Of a stretch of DNA of 64,000 nt, positions 34,793-43,209 are shown piece after piece (position 1 is the stretch's first letter; every line of letters begins with the position of its first letter). Position numbers and translations under genes: made by a program. This DNA is from DASUPK01 sp963724665 (GTDB lineage: Bacteria > Actinomycetota > Thermoleophilia > Solirubrobacterales > 70-9). Location: NCBI GenBank assembly GCA_963724665.1, contig CAVRVH010000012.1:1217539-1281538 (forward strand). Reading direction: 5' to 3'. The notes beneath the pieces were generated by a model, which searched no databases, was not told where the DNA came from, and was given only the letters and a program-made list of their open reading frames with translations.

Positions 34793-35218
34793 GTGCCAAC
34801 CGACACAGCCAGAAAAATCAGGATCGTCGTCGCCAAGCCCGGATTGGACGGTCACGACCGCGGGGCGAAGATCATCGCCCGCGCGCTGCGCGATGCCGGC
34901 ATGGAGGTGATCTACACGGGCCTGCACCAGACCCCAGAGCAGATCGCCGAGACCGCCATTCAGGAGGACGCCGACGCCGTCGGACTCTCGATCCTCTCCG
35001 GCGCGCACATGACGCTCGTGCCCCGCGTCGTCGAGCTCCTCACAGCTCAGGGAGCGGGGGACGTCGTGGTGACGGTGGGAGGGACGATTCCGGCCGACGA
35101 CATCCCGGAGCTGAAGAAGCTCGGGGTGGCCGAGGTCTTTACTCCAGGCGCGCCGACCGACGAGATCGTCGAGTTCGTCCAGCGAGCCGTCGCAGGGCGA
35201 GAGCCCGCGTCCAACTAG
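34793..35218 (+). CDS. Methylmalonyl-CoA mutase, cobalamin-binding subunit
   Basis: A 141-residue Rossmann-like B12-binding protein. The base-off/His-on motif DxHxxG is present in VVAKPGLDGHDRGAKII, followed by the SxL and GG segments SILSGAHMTLVP and VTVGGTIPADD. It binds adenosylcobalamin and completes the mutase with the large subunit at 32794. GTG start, 32 bases after the palindrome pair. It overlaps the convergent lipoprotein gene by 4 bases. Confidence 0.95.
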   Translation: MPTDTARKIRIVVAKPGLDGHDRGAKIIARALRDAGMEVIYTGLHQTPEQIAETAIQEDADAVGLSILSGAHMTLVPRVVELLTAQGAGDVVVTVGGTIPADDIPELKKLGVAEVFTPGAPTDEIVEFVQRAVAGREPASN

Positions 35219-35442
35219 TAACCGTAGCCCCCGCCGCCGCTGCCGCCGCTGGTGCTCCCTGCCGCCGTGCCGCCGGTCGTCGCGGTCGATCCACCGGCTC
35301 CGCTGTATGGCGAGTTGCTGTTCGTCGCCGGGCTGGCCGAGTTGGCCGAGCTGTCGTCACTGCTGCCGCCGCACGCGGCCAGGCCGACGCCGAGGGCGAG
35401 GCTGCAGGCGCCGGCGAGGATCAAACGATGTATGCGCTTCAC
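35215..35442 (-). CDS. Small Gly/Ser-rich lipoprotein
   Basis: A 75-residue lipoprotein: MKRIHRLILAGACSLALGVG then the lipobox LAAC, after which signal peptidase II would cut. The mature part is low complexity (Ser, Asn, Gly, Thr; GGSGGGGYGY at the end) and probably disordered on the outer face of the membrane. An AAGGAGGACCC ribosome site precedes the GTG start. It is divergent from the ECF sigma factor gene and may be in its regulon, which would be usual for such pairs but is not shown. Confidence 0.8.
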   Translation of the reverse strand: MKRIHRLILAGACSLALGVGLAACGGSSDDSSANSASPATNSNSPYSGAGGSTATTGGTAAGSTSGGSGGGGYGY

Positions 35443-35569
35443 GGGTCCTCCTTTACCTTGGTGAGACCGTGTCCTTCATCCCCTCTCATACGCACTACGC
35501 CCGCCGGGACAGCAGGGATTGGGGCGTCCGCGTGCAATCCGCCGTTGCCTGCGCAACGTAGGAATTAAC

Positions 35570-36121
35570 GTGGATCCGTCCGACGAGGCACTGCTCGCTG
35601 GCTTCGCCACAGGCGACCCCCGTACCGCGGCTGCGTTCGTGCGCCGCTTCCAGGGGCGCGTCTTCGGCCTCGCACTGACCATCGTTCGCCAGCCCGCGCT
35701 GGCCGAGGAGGTGGCCCAGGAGACGTTCGCCCGCGTCTTTCGGCACGCTGGCAACTACGACGCCCGCAAGGGCCGCGTCTCCACCTGGCTGCTCTCCATC
35801 GCTCGCAACCTGGCGATCGACGTGACTCGGATGAAGCGCCTCGATCCGGTCGATCCCGAGGTGATCGCGGCGGAGATCTCGATCGAGAACCAAGCCCCCG
35901 GGACTGACGAGGTGGGCCTGCAACCGGATGAGCGCGACCAGCTGCGCTCGGCGATCACCGACCTTCCCGACGACCAGCGCCGGGCCCTGGTCCTCTCCGC
36001 CTACATGGGGCGGACGGCGCGGGAGATCAGCGATCTCGACGACGTCCCGCTCGGCACCGTCAAGACCCGAATCCGGACCGCGATGATCAAGCTGCGCTCC
36101 GAGATGGAGGTGTTCGAGTGA
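35570..36121 (+). CDS. ECF sigma factor (sigma-70 family)
   Basis: A 183-residue ECF sigma factor. Region 2 reads FVRRFQGRVFGLALTIVRQPALAEEVAQETFARVF and KGRVSTWLLSIARNLAIDVTR; region 4 reads LPDDQRRALVLSAYMGRTAREISDLDDVPLGTVKTRIRTAMIKLR. The GTG at 35570 was chosen: it sits behind GTAGGAATTAAC and gives a normal-length N-terminus. Its TGA overlaps the ATG of the zinc anti-sigma gene, so the two are coupled. The activating signal is unknown. Confidence 0.95.
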   Translation: MDPSDEALLAGFATGDPRTAAAFVRRFQGRVFGLALTIVRQPALAEEVAQETFARVFRHAGNYDARKGRVSTWLLSIARNLAIDVTRMKRLDPVDPEVIAAEISIENQAPGTDEVGLQPDERDQLRSAITDLPDDQRRALVLSAYMGRTAREISDLDDVPLGTVKTRIRTAMIKLRSEMEVFE

Positions 36122-36789
36122 TGGACGCCCGCTGCGAGGAGACCCGCGAGATGGCCGCCGAGCTGGCGCTTGGCATCGTCGAGGGCGAGGAGCGCGGCCG
36201 CGCACTCCAGCATCTGGCCGACTGCCCGGACTGCCGCGCCGAAGTGGAGAAGTACTCCGAGCTCGCCGACGAGTTGCTGCTGCTTGCGCCGCAACGTGAG
36301 GCCCCGGTGGGCTTCGAATCTCGGGTTCTGAACGAGCTGCTCCCGGCGCCGCAGCCAAAGCGCCGGCGCCGGCTGCGTCTCGTTCTCGCGCCCGCAGCGG
36401 CGGCGCTGGCGGCCGCCGCAGTCGTCCTGGTCATCGTCGCTCCGGACCTCCGACTCGCCTCCCACTACCAGCACACCCTCGACCAGGCGAACGGGAAGGA
36501 GTTCGAGTCCTACGCCCTGCGAGCGGGGGGCACCGACGTCGGAACGGTCTTCAGCTATGACGGATCGCCCTCCTGGGTGCACATCGACGTCGATCAGGGG
36601 CGTCGCGCCGGGATGACGGCCGCGGAGCTGGTCACCGATGAGGGCAGCGAGATTCCGCTCCACTGGTTCCAGCTTGATCCGGGGGGCGGCTCGGGCGGAT
36701 CGATCCCGGTCGCTCCGAATCATGTGTCGGTGCTTCGCCTCTCCGGCGCGCCCGGCACCCCGCCGCTGGTCGCCAGGTTCAACGACTAG
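36121..36789 (+). CDS. Zinc-type anti-sigma factor, membrane-anchored
   Basis: A 222-residue anti-sigma factor. The zinc site HLADCPDCRAE (HxxxCxxC) is near residue 36 with an upstream Cys (MDARCEETREMAAEL), as in ZAS-family proteins. A single membrane helix (LVLAPAAAALAAAAVVLVIVA) lies at about residues 82-105 and the C-terminal ~115 residues form an extracytoplasmic domain (anti-sigma-K-like, ending NHVSVLRLSGAPGTPPLVARF). It would hold the partner ECF factor at the membrane until released. Start ATG 36121, overlapping the sigma stop. Confidence 0.92.
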   Translation: MDARCEETREMAAELALGIVEGEERGRALQHLADCPDCRAEVEKYSELADELLLLAPQREAPVGFESRVLNELLPAPQPKRRRRLRLVLAPAAAALAAAAVVLVIVAPDLRLASHYQHTLDQANGKEFESYALRAGGTDVGTVFSYDGSPSWVHIDVDQGRRAGMTAAELVTDEGSEIPLHWFQLDPGGGSGGSIPVAPNHVSVLRLSGAPGTPPLVARFND

Positions 36790-36834
36790 CGCGCGCGGGT
36801 AGTCGGCCGTCTAGCATGGTCCGGCGAGACCGAT

Positions 36835-36855
36835 TGACTGGTCAGTCAGCCAGTC
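36835..36855. promoter_or_regulatory. Palindromic operator upstream of etfB
   Basis: TGACTG-GT-CAGTCA (36835-36848) has perfect 6-bp arms. A second, overlapping symmetry, GACTGG...CCAGTC, extends to 36855. TGAC/GTCA palindromes of this type are common operators of TetR-family regulators of fatty-acid genes in actinobacteria. It lies 63-83 bases before the etfB start. No regulator gene is adjacent. Confidence 0.65.
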
Positions 36856-36917
36856 GGGCCAATCGCTAATATCCCGCGCCGCCGCGAACGAATCGATTCT
36901 CGAGAGAGGACCCCAAC

Positions 36918-37706
36918 TTGAAGATTTGCGTGCTGGTCAAAGAGGTCCCCGACGCCGCTGTGGACAAGCGGATCGACCCGGAGACCAAGCGCCTGGATCG
37001 CTCGGGCGAGAAGAACCTCAACCCCTTCGATACCCACGCCCTCGAGGCCGCCATGCAGGTCAAGGAGGGCGGCACCGACGTCGAGGAGATCGTCGCCGTG
37101 ACGATGGGCCCGGAGAGCGCCGTTCGCGCCCTCCACAAGGCCGTCGCGCTCGGCGCCGACCGCTCGGTGCACCTCACGGACGAGGCCCTGACCGGCTCGG
37201 ACGTCTGCGCCACCGGGTACGCCCTGGCGAAGGTCCTGGAGTCCGAGAGCCCCGACCTGGTGCTGCTGGGCCAGCAGTCGGACGACGGGGAGTGCTACAC
37301 GATCGGCGCGGTGGTGGCCGACCACCTGAAGATGCCGTCGCTGACCCAGGTGATCAAGATGGACGTCGCCGACGGCAAGCTCACCTGTGAGCGCCAGGCG
37401 GAATACGGCTACGACACCGTCGAGGTGGAGACGCCGGCCGTGATCAGCGTCGGCGACGCGATCAACGAGCCGCGCTACCCGAGCCTGAAGGCGATCATGG
37501 GCGCGAAGAAGAAGCCGCTCGACACCAAGGCGATCGGCGACGTCGGCATCGAGGGCGACCGGGTCGGCGAGGGCGGATCCCGCACCGCCGTGCTCGAGCT
37601 GAAGCCCCCTCCCGCCAAGGAGGCCGGCGAGATCATCGAGGACGAGGACACGAACGAGACGGTCGAGAAGATCGTCGCCTGGCTCGAGGAAAGGAAGCTG
37701 ATCTAG
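36918..37706 (+). CDS. etfB: Electron transfer flavoprotein beta subunit
   Basis: A 262-residue ETF small subunit that, with EtfA, carries electrons from acyl-CoA dehydrogenases to ETF:quinone oxidoreductase. Marks are MKICVLVKEVPDAAVDKRID at the start, LNPFDTHALEAAMQVKEGG, the AMP-binding region LVLLGQQSDDGECYTIGAVVA, and the ETF recognition helix region ETPAVISVGDAINEPRYPSLKAIMGAKKKPL. TTG start preceded by GAGAGAGGACC. First gene of etfB-etfA-ETF:QO. Confidence 0.95.
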   Translation: MKICVLVKEVPDAAVDKRIDPETKRLDRSGEKNLNPFDTHALEAAMQVKEGGTDVEEIVAVTMGPESAVRALHKAVALGADRSVHLTDEALTGSDVCATGYALAKVLESESPDLVLLGQQSDDGECYTIGAVVADHLKMPSLTQVIKMDVADGKLTCERQAEYGYDTVEVETPAVISVGDAINEPRYPSLKAIMGAKKKPLDTKAIGDVGIEGDRVGEGGSRTAVLELKPPPAKEAGEIIEDEDTNETVEKIVAWLEERKLI

Positions 37707-38681
37707 ATGGGAGGCATCCTGGTCTACGCCCTCCACGACGACGAGGGCAACTTCAACAAGAACTCCCTCGGCGCCATCTCCGAGGCCGCCAAGCTCGCCG
37801 GCGAGCTTGGCACCGAGGCGGCCGCGGTGGTGGTCGGCGACGTCACCGATGACGCGGCCGCCGGACTCGGCGCCTACGGCGCCACCAAGGTCTATCGCTG
37901 CAAGGAGGCCCCCGAGGGCCTCGCCCAGCCGATCGTCGACGTCATGGCGAAGGTCATGACCGACAACGACTTCGACTACGCGCTCTTCGGCGGAGGACTG
38001 CTGGGCTTCGAGATCGGCGCCGGCCTGACGGCCCGCCTCAACGCCGGCGTGACGATGGAGGTGACCCAGGTGAACGTCGCCGACGGCAAGCTCGTCGCCG
38101 AGCGGCCGATCCTGCAGGACTCGCAGATCGCCGACGTCGGCTACGTCGATGAGCCGGGAATCATCATCGGCCGCCTCAACGCGTTCGACGAGAAGGAGAC
38201 CGGCGGCACGGCCGAGGTCGAGGACGTCGCCGTCGAGCTCTCGGAGTGGTCGACCAAGGCGAGGATGGTGACCCGCGGCGAGCAGCGCGGCGAGGACGTC
38301 AACATCGAGGGCGCCGACATCCTGGTCGGTGGCGGCCGCGGCCTGGGCAAGAAGGAGAACTTCGAGCTCGCCGAGCAGCTGGCCGAGTCGATGGGCGGCG
38401 CCGTGGCGGCCACCCGCGCCGTCGTCGACGCCGGCTGGTACCCGTACGCCGCTCAGATCGGGCAGACCGGCAAGACGGTCGCGCCGAACCTGTACCTGGC
38501 GCTCGGGATCTCCGGCGCGATCCAGCACAAGGTCGGCATGCAGAACTCGGAGAACATCCTGGCCATCAACAAGGACCAGAACGCACCGATCTTCGAGTTC
38601 TCGGACCTCGGCGTGGTGGGCGACCTCCACAAGATCGTCCCCAAGCTCACCGAGGCGATCAAGGCCAAGAAGGGCGGCTGA
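37707..38681 (+). CDS. etfA: Electron transfer flavoprotein alpha subunit
   Basis: A 324-residue ETF large subunit, starting at the base after the etfB stop. The C-terminal FAD site is clear: RGLGKKENFELAEQLAESMGGAVAATRAVVDAGWYPYAAQIGQTGKTVAPNLYLALGISGAIQHKVGM...ILAINKDQNAPIFEFSDLGVVGD. The N-terminal domain (GGILVYALHDDEGNFNKNSLG) is normal. It is coupled to the downstream oxidoreductase by a TGATG overlap at 38679-38683. Confidence 0.96.
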   Translation: MGGILVYALHDDEGNFNKNSLGAISEAAKLAGELGTEAAAVVVGDVTDDAAAGLGAYGATKVYRCKEAPEGLAQPIVDVMAKVMTDNDFDYALFGGGLLGFEIGAGLTARLNAGVTMEVTQVNVADGKLVAERPILQDSQIADVGYVDEPGIIIGRLNAFDEKETGGTAEVEDVAVELSEWSTKARMVTRGEQRGEDVNIEGADILVGGGRGLGKKENFELAEQLAESMGGAVAATRAVVDAGWYPYAAQIGQTGKTVAPNLYLALGISGAIQHKVGMQNSENILAINKDQNAPIFEFSDLGVVGDLHKIVPKLTEAIKAKKGG

Positions 38682-40385
38682 TGCTGCCGTCGAGCCCGCG
38701 TCGAGTATCCGCCGCCAGTCAAGCCGGCGGAGGAGTTCATCGCACCGATCACCGATCCCGAGGATGAGCGGATCGAGGTCGGCGTGGCGATCGTCGGCGG
38801 CGGCCCCGCCGGGCTCGCCTGCGCGAACAAGCTGATGCAGCTGCTCGAGAACGAGCCCGAGCTGACCGAGAAGCTGGGCGAGGTCCCGGTCGCCGTTATC
38901 GAGAAGGGCAAGACCCCGGGTGCCCACCTCCTCTCCGGGGCGAACATGAAGCCCTCCGCGATGCGGGAGCTGTTCCCCGACCTCGATCCCTCGGACTGGC
39001 CCGTCTACCAGGAGGTCACCAAGGACGCCGTCTACCTGCTGACGAAGAAGATGGCGCTTCCCCTGAAGCCGATGCCGCCGAACTTCCGCAACCACGGCAA
39101 CTACGTGACCTCGGTCGCCAAGCTCGGCCGCTTCCTCGCCGAGAAGGCCGAGGAGGCCGGCGTCTACATCCTCAGCGAGACCTCGGCCGACAAGCTGCTG
39201 GTCGAGGACCGCATCGTCCGCGGGGTCCGCTCCGGAGACAAGGGACGCGGCAAGGACGGCGAGGAGCTCTCCAACTTCGAGCCGGGCTCAGACGTGGTCG
39301 CCAAGGCCACCGTGCTCGCGGAGGGCACCCTGGGCCATCTGACCGGCGCAGCGCTCGACTACTTCGACCTGCACGGTCCGAACGCGCAGCGCTGGGAGAT
39401 CGGCGTGAAGGAGGTCTGGGAGGTCGAGAAGCCCCTGGACCGGGTCATCCACACCATGGGCTGGCCTCTTCGCAAGCGCGCCAAGTGGAACGAGTTCGGC
39501 GGCAGCTTCATTTACCCGATGGGCGAGGACAAGGTCGCGCTCGGCCTGGTCGTCGGGCTGGACACCACGCGACGCAACGTTCTCCTGCCACGACGCCCTG
39601 CAGGAGCTGAAGACGCACCCGTTCGTCAAGAAGATCCTCGAGGGCGGCAAGCGCGTCGGCTGGGGCGCGAAGACGATCCCATCGGGCGGCTACTGGTCGA
39701 TGCCCAAGCGGCTCTCCAGCCCGGGCATGATGATCGCCGGCGACGCCGCCGGCATGGTCAACGTGCCGACGCTGAAGGGCATCCACTACGCGATGCACGC
39801 CGGGGATGTACGCCGCCGAATCGATCGTGGAGTCGCTGAAGCAGGAGTCGGTCAACTTCGAGAACTACGAGCGCAAGGTGAAGAAGTCGATCATCGAGGA
39901 GGACCTCTACGAGTCGCGCAACATGCGCCAGGTCTTCTCGAAGGGCTTCTTCATCGGCGGTGCCCTGGCCAGCGCGATGACGGTCACCAAGGGCCGCTTT
40001 CCCGGTGGCCACTGGAAGGCGGAGTCCGACGCCGAGATCGCCAGTGGAGATCGACGGCGCGGCCAAGAGCTATCCGAAGCCGGACAACAAGTACCTCTAC
40101 GACAAGCTCAACTCGGTCTTCCTCTCGGGCAACGCGACCCGGGACGACGCCCCGAACCACATCCGCATCCAGGAGCGCGTGCCGAAGGAGATCGCGCAGA
40201 CGTGGGTGTCGATGTGCCCGGCCCAGGTCTACGAGATTCCCGACGAGGAGCTCGAGAGCGGCGCGGAGACGGTGGACGTGCACGTGACGCCGTCGAACTG
40301 CGTCCAATGCGGCGCGATCACCGCCAAGGGCGGCCGGCTCACCCTGCCCGAGGGCGGCGACGGCCCCCTCTACCAGGAAGTCTGA
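38681..40385 (+). CDS. ETF:quinone oxidoreductase, split by four +1 frameshifts
   Basis: A membrane-associated flavoprotein with an iron-sulfur site that passes electrons from ETF to quinone; about 566 residues if four extra bases are removed (near 38702, 39569, 39803, 40043). The FAD motif is VAIVGGGPAGLACANKLMQL and the family phrases KTPGAHLLSGANM, GNYVTSVAKLGRFLAEKAEE, GWGAKTIPSGGYWSMPKRL and AGDAAGMVNVPTLKGIHYAMHAG appear in order, in changing frames. The C-terminal ferredoxin-like part (SYPKPDNKYLYDKLNSVFLSGN, CPAQVYE, NCVQCGAITAKGGRL) shows only three of the expected four cysteines. ATG 38681 overlaps the etfA stop; the first shift occurs within eight codons of it. Confidence 0.9.
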
Positions 40386-40823
40386 CTACGGGGTAGAGCT
40401 TCCGGAGGCGTTGGCGGCGACGAACGCCACCACGTCCTGCCTGTCCTTGCCGGTGACCAGATTGCGCGGCATGTTGCCGGTCTTGCCGCCGGCGCCGTGG
40501 CTGTGGCTGCCGCCGCCGGTCCTGATCGCGTGAACGACGGCCGCCTCGTCGATGGCGATGTCATCGAGGTTCGGCCCGATCTGACCGACCGTCCCGGCCG
40601 CGTGGAAGGTGTGGCAGGAGCCGCAACGGGCCACGAACAGCTGCTGTCCGTGCTGCTGGGCCGGCGACAGCGGCTGTTCGACCGCCCCTCCCAGGGGCGC
40701 GCCGGTCGAGGAGGTGTGCTGCTCGACGGTGTCGGAGCCGTTGCCTCCGCAACCCAGCGCCAGGAGCCCGGCGGAGAGACCGGCGGCCAGGCAGGCAGCA
40801 ATTGGGCCGAGTCGGTTTCGCAT
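40386..40823 (-). CDS. Membrane-anchored c-type cytochrome (lipoprotein)
   Basis: A 145-residue class I cytochrome c. The haem site CGSCH lies in GQQLFVARCGSCHTFHAAG and the distal Met is in KTGNMPRNLVTGKDRQDVVAFVA. The N-terminus is a signal peptide with a lipobox (LLALGC), so the protein is probably lipid-anchored on the outer face of the membrane. It lies convergent with the ETF:QO gene (adjacent stops) and divergent from a histidine kinase. DipZ (10.8 kb) may serve its maturation. Confidence 0.9.
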   Translation of the reverse strand: MRNRLGPIAACLAAGLSAGLLALGCGGNGSDTVEQHTSSTGAPLGGAVEQPLSPAQQHGQQLFVARCGSCHTFHAAGTVGQIGPNLDDIAIDEAAVVHAIRTGGGSHSHGAGGKTGNMPRNLVTGKDRQDVVAFVAANASGSSTP

Positions 40824-40830
40824 CCTGACC

Positions 40831-42385
40831 ATGGCTACCCGCGAGAGGCTGATCTATGCTCGCGCGGTGGCGGATCAGGCCAGGCAGTCACTCGAGCGAG
40901 AGTTCCTCGAGTTCGCACCCGACGCGGTGATCGGCGTTGATCAGACCGGGGAGATCAAGCTGGTGAATTCGCGAACCCAGGCGATGTTCGGCTACGCGCG
41001 CGATGAGCTGATCGGCGACCGCGTCGAGATGCTGGTGCCGGAGGCGAGTCCGCGCCGGCCACGTCGGTCATCGAGACCGCTATTTCGACGCGCCGCGCAC
41101 GCGCCCGATGGGCGCGGGCCTCGATCTCTACGCCCGCCGCAAGGACGGCAGCGAGTTCCCGTGCGAGATCTCGCTCTCGACCGTCGCGACCGACAACGGG
41201 ATGATGGCCCTCGCCGCGATTCGCGACATCACCGACCGCAGACGGGACCGCGACGATCTTCGCCGGGCGGTCCGGAGGCTGCAGGCGGCGACCGACGTCG
41301 CGATCGCGGTGGGCGGCGAGACCGACCTCGATCGGGTGCTCGAGGCGATCGTCGAACGCGGCCGGGCGCTCGTTGACGCGAGGGCATTGATCATCCTCCT
41401 GCGCGAGGGGGAGGATCTCGTCGTCGCGGCGACGGCCGCCGTCGCCGACGGCCTCGACCCGAAGGTCACAGAGCTCCGCGTCCGGGCGAGGGAGGCCTCC
41501 GAGGAGGTGCTGCTCGGCGGGTTCACCGGGGTGGAGCTGGGCGGGAGCGAGAGCGGCCGCGCCCTGCTCGCACCGCTTCTCTTCCGCGGCGACCCACTGG
41601 GCGTGGTCGTCGCCCTGGATCGCATCGGCGACCCTGGCAGCTTCGACCACGAGGACCAGCGGATGCTCGAGGCATTCGCCGCCAGCGCCGCGACCGGCGT
41701 GGCGACGGCGCGGTCGATGGCCGAGGAACGGCTCCAGAACACAATCGACGCGGCCGAGCAGGAGCGCAGCCGCTGGGCCCGCGAGCTGCACGACGAGACT
41801 CTCCAGGCGCTGGCCGTCCTGCGGATGCGCCTCTCCTCGGCGCTCAGGGAGGAGACGCCCGAGGCGCTCGAGAAAACGGGCCAGGCCGCGGTCGAGCAGA
41901 TCGACGAGGAGATCGTGAAGCTCCGCGGGCTGATCACCGAGCTGCGGCCCGCCTCGCTGGACACGATCGGCCTCGAGGCGGCCCTGCAGGCGCTGGCGGA
42001 GCAGCATCAGCGGGCGTCAACGATGGAGGTCGATTGCGACTTCGAGCTGCCTCGCGATGAGGAGGCCCGCCCCACGCCGGTCATCGAGACCGCCGTCTAC
42101 CGCCTCGTCCAGGAGGCGCTCAACAACGTTTCCAAGCACTCTGTCGCGCGACGCGCCGACGTCACGGTGCGTGCCTCACGCGGCGCGATCCAGATCGAGG
42201 TCCGGGATGACGGCGTCGGCTTCCAGCCGAACCTGGTGCGGGAGGGCTTCGGGCTAGTCGGCATGCGGGAGCGCGCCGCGCTCCTTGGCGGGACGCTCGA
42301 CGTCGACTCGACGAGGGGATCGGGGACGCGGATCCGCGCGCAGATCCCGCTGCTCACCCGGGAGGACGACGAGAAATACAAATGA
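40831..42385 (+). CDS. Cytosolic PAS-GAF histidine kinase (NarX/LiaS type), one +1 frameshift
   Basis: A sensor kinase of about 517 residues once one base near 41049 is removed. A PAS domain (FAPDAVIGVDQTGEIKLVNSRTQAMFGY) breaks at MLVPEAS and resumes in the next frame as RAGHVGHRDRYF...LYARRKDGSEFPCEISL. Then come a GAF domain (~155-300), the HisKA_3 dimerisation/phosphoacceptor helix (SRWARELHDETLQALAVLRMRL) and an HATPase end (VRDDGVGFQPN, GFGLVGMRERAALLGGTLDV). No membrane segment. It converges on the NarL-type regulator at 42415, its evident partner. The PAS type senses small ligands or redox; the signal is unknown. Confidence 0.93.
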
Positions 42386-42396
42386 ATGGGCGCCAT

Positions 42397-42410
42397 CCCC
42401 CCCCCCCCCC
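42397..42410. repeat. Tract of 14 cytosines between the kinase and regulator genes
   Basis: An uninterrupted C14 run in the 29-base gap between the convergent stops of the kinase and response-regulator genes. It is outside both coding sequences. Such tracts change length by slippage; here it could at most affect transcript ends. The length may be misread by sequencing. Confidence 0.9.
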
Positions 42411-42414
42411 GCCG

Positions 42415-43068
42415 CTAGACGTCGATGAGCCCGCGCTCGATCGCGTAGCGGACCAGCTCGGAGCGGGTGGTCATCGCGAGCTTCTGCTGGATGTGGGCCC
42501 GGTGGGACTCGACGGTGCGGACGCTCAGGTAGAGCTGCTCCGCGATCTCGTTGTTGGTGTGCCCGAGCGCGATCAGGCGCAGTACCTCGAGCTCGCGCTC
42601 GGATAGATCGTCCGGAGTGGAAGCGTCCGGCTCCGCGGCGAGTCGAGCGCCGAGCTCCGGCTGGAGATAGGTGCGGCCCTCTGCCGCCATCCGGACCGCC
42701 TTGACCAGCTCCTCGCTGGCCGCCTCCTTGAGGATGTAGCCGAGGACGCCGGCCTGCAGCGCCTCGCGGGCGAAGGCCGTCTCGTCCTGCATCGTCAGGA
42801 CCACGATCTCGGTGTCCGGCGATTGCTCGCGAATCGAGGGGATTGCGGCCAGGCCCGATCCGCCGGGCATGTTGATGTCGAGGATCAGGACCTTCGGGTG
42901 GTGCCCGCTCACGTAGCGGCTCGCCGAGTCCGCATCGCCGGCCTCGGCCACGACGTCGATGTCAGGCTCGCGTTCGAGCATCAGGCGCAGAGCGCTGCGG
43001 ACGACGGCGTGGTCATCCGCGAGAACCACGGAGATCTTTTCGGACGCGTCCTCCCCAGTGTCTGGCAC
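42415..43068 (-). CDS. NarL/FixJ-type response regulator
   Basis: A 217-residue regulator. The receiver domain has VVLADDHAVVRSAL, the phosphoacceptor in VLILDINMPGGSGL and VVVLTMQDE-like switch (IVVLTMQDETAFAREAL). The output is a LuxR-type helix-turn-helix: LSERELEVLRLIALGHTNNEIAEQLYLSVRTVESHRAHI. It is convergent with the PAS-GAF kinase gene and should receive its phosphate. The target genes are unknown; cytochrome c, ETF:QO or the sulfatase are neighbours. Confidence 0.95.
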   Translation of the reverse strand: MPDTGEDASEKISVVLADDHAVVRSALRLMLEREPDIDVVAEAGDADSASRYVSGHHPKVLILDINMPGGSGLAAIPSIREQSPDTEIVVLTMQDETAFAREALQAGVLGYILKEAASEELVKAVRMAAEGRTYLQPELGARLAAEPDASTPDDLSERELEVLRLIALGHTNNEIAEQLYLSVRTVESHRAHIQQKLAMTTRSELVRYAIERGLIDV

Positions 43069-43209
43069 GGGCGTACCTTAGCCCGGCCTGCGGGCGCAGG
43101 AGGCACTTGTCAGGCACCGCAACTCGCCGCCCGGCTACCTGTTTATGGGGATGTGGGGACGGGGGCAGCAAAGAAAGAGATCCAGCGGCCGGTCGTAGGC
43201 AGGCGGGTC

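Noticed and set aside
36846..39095. 749-codon antisense open frame opposite etfB, etfA and ETF:QO
   Set aside because: Composition is that of a reversed coding strand and it contradicts three conserved genes.
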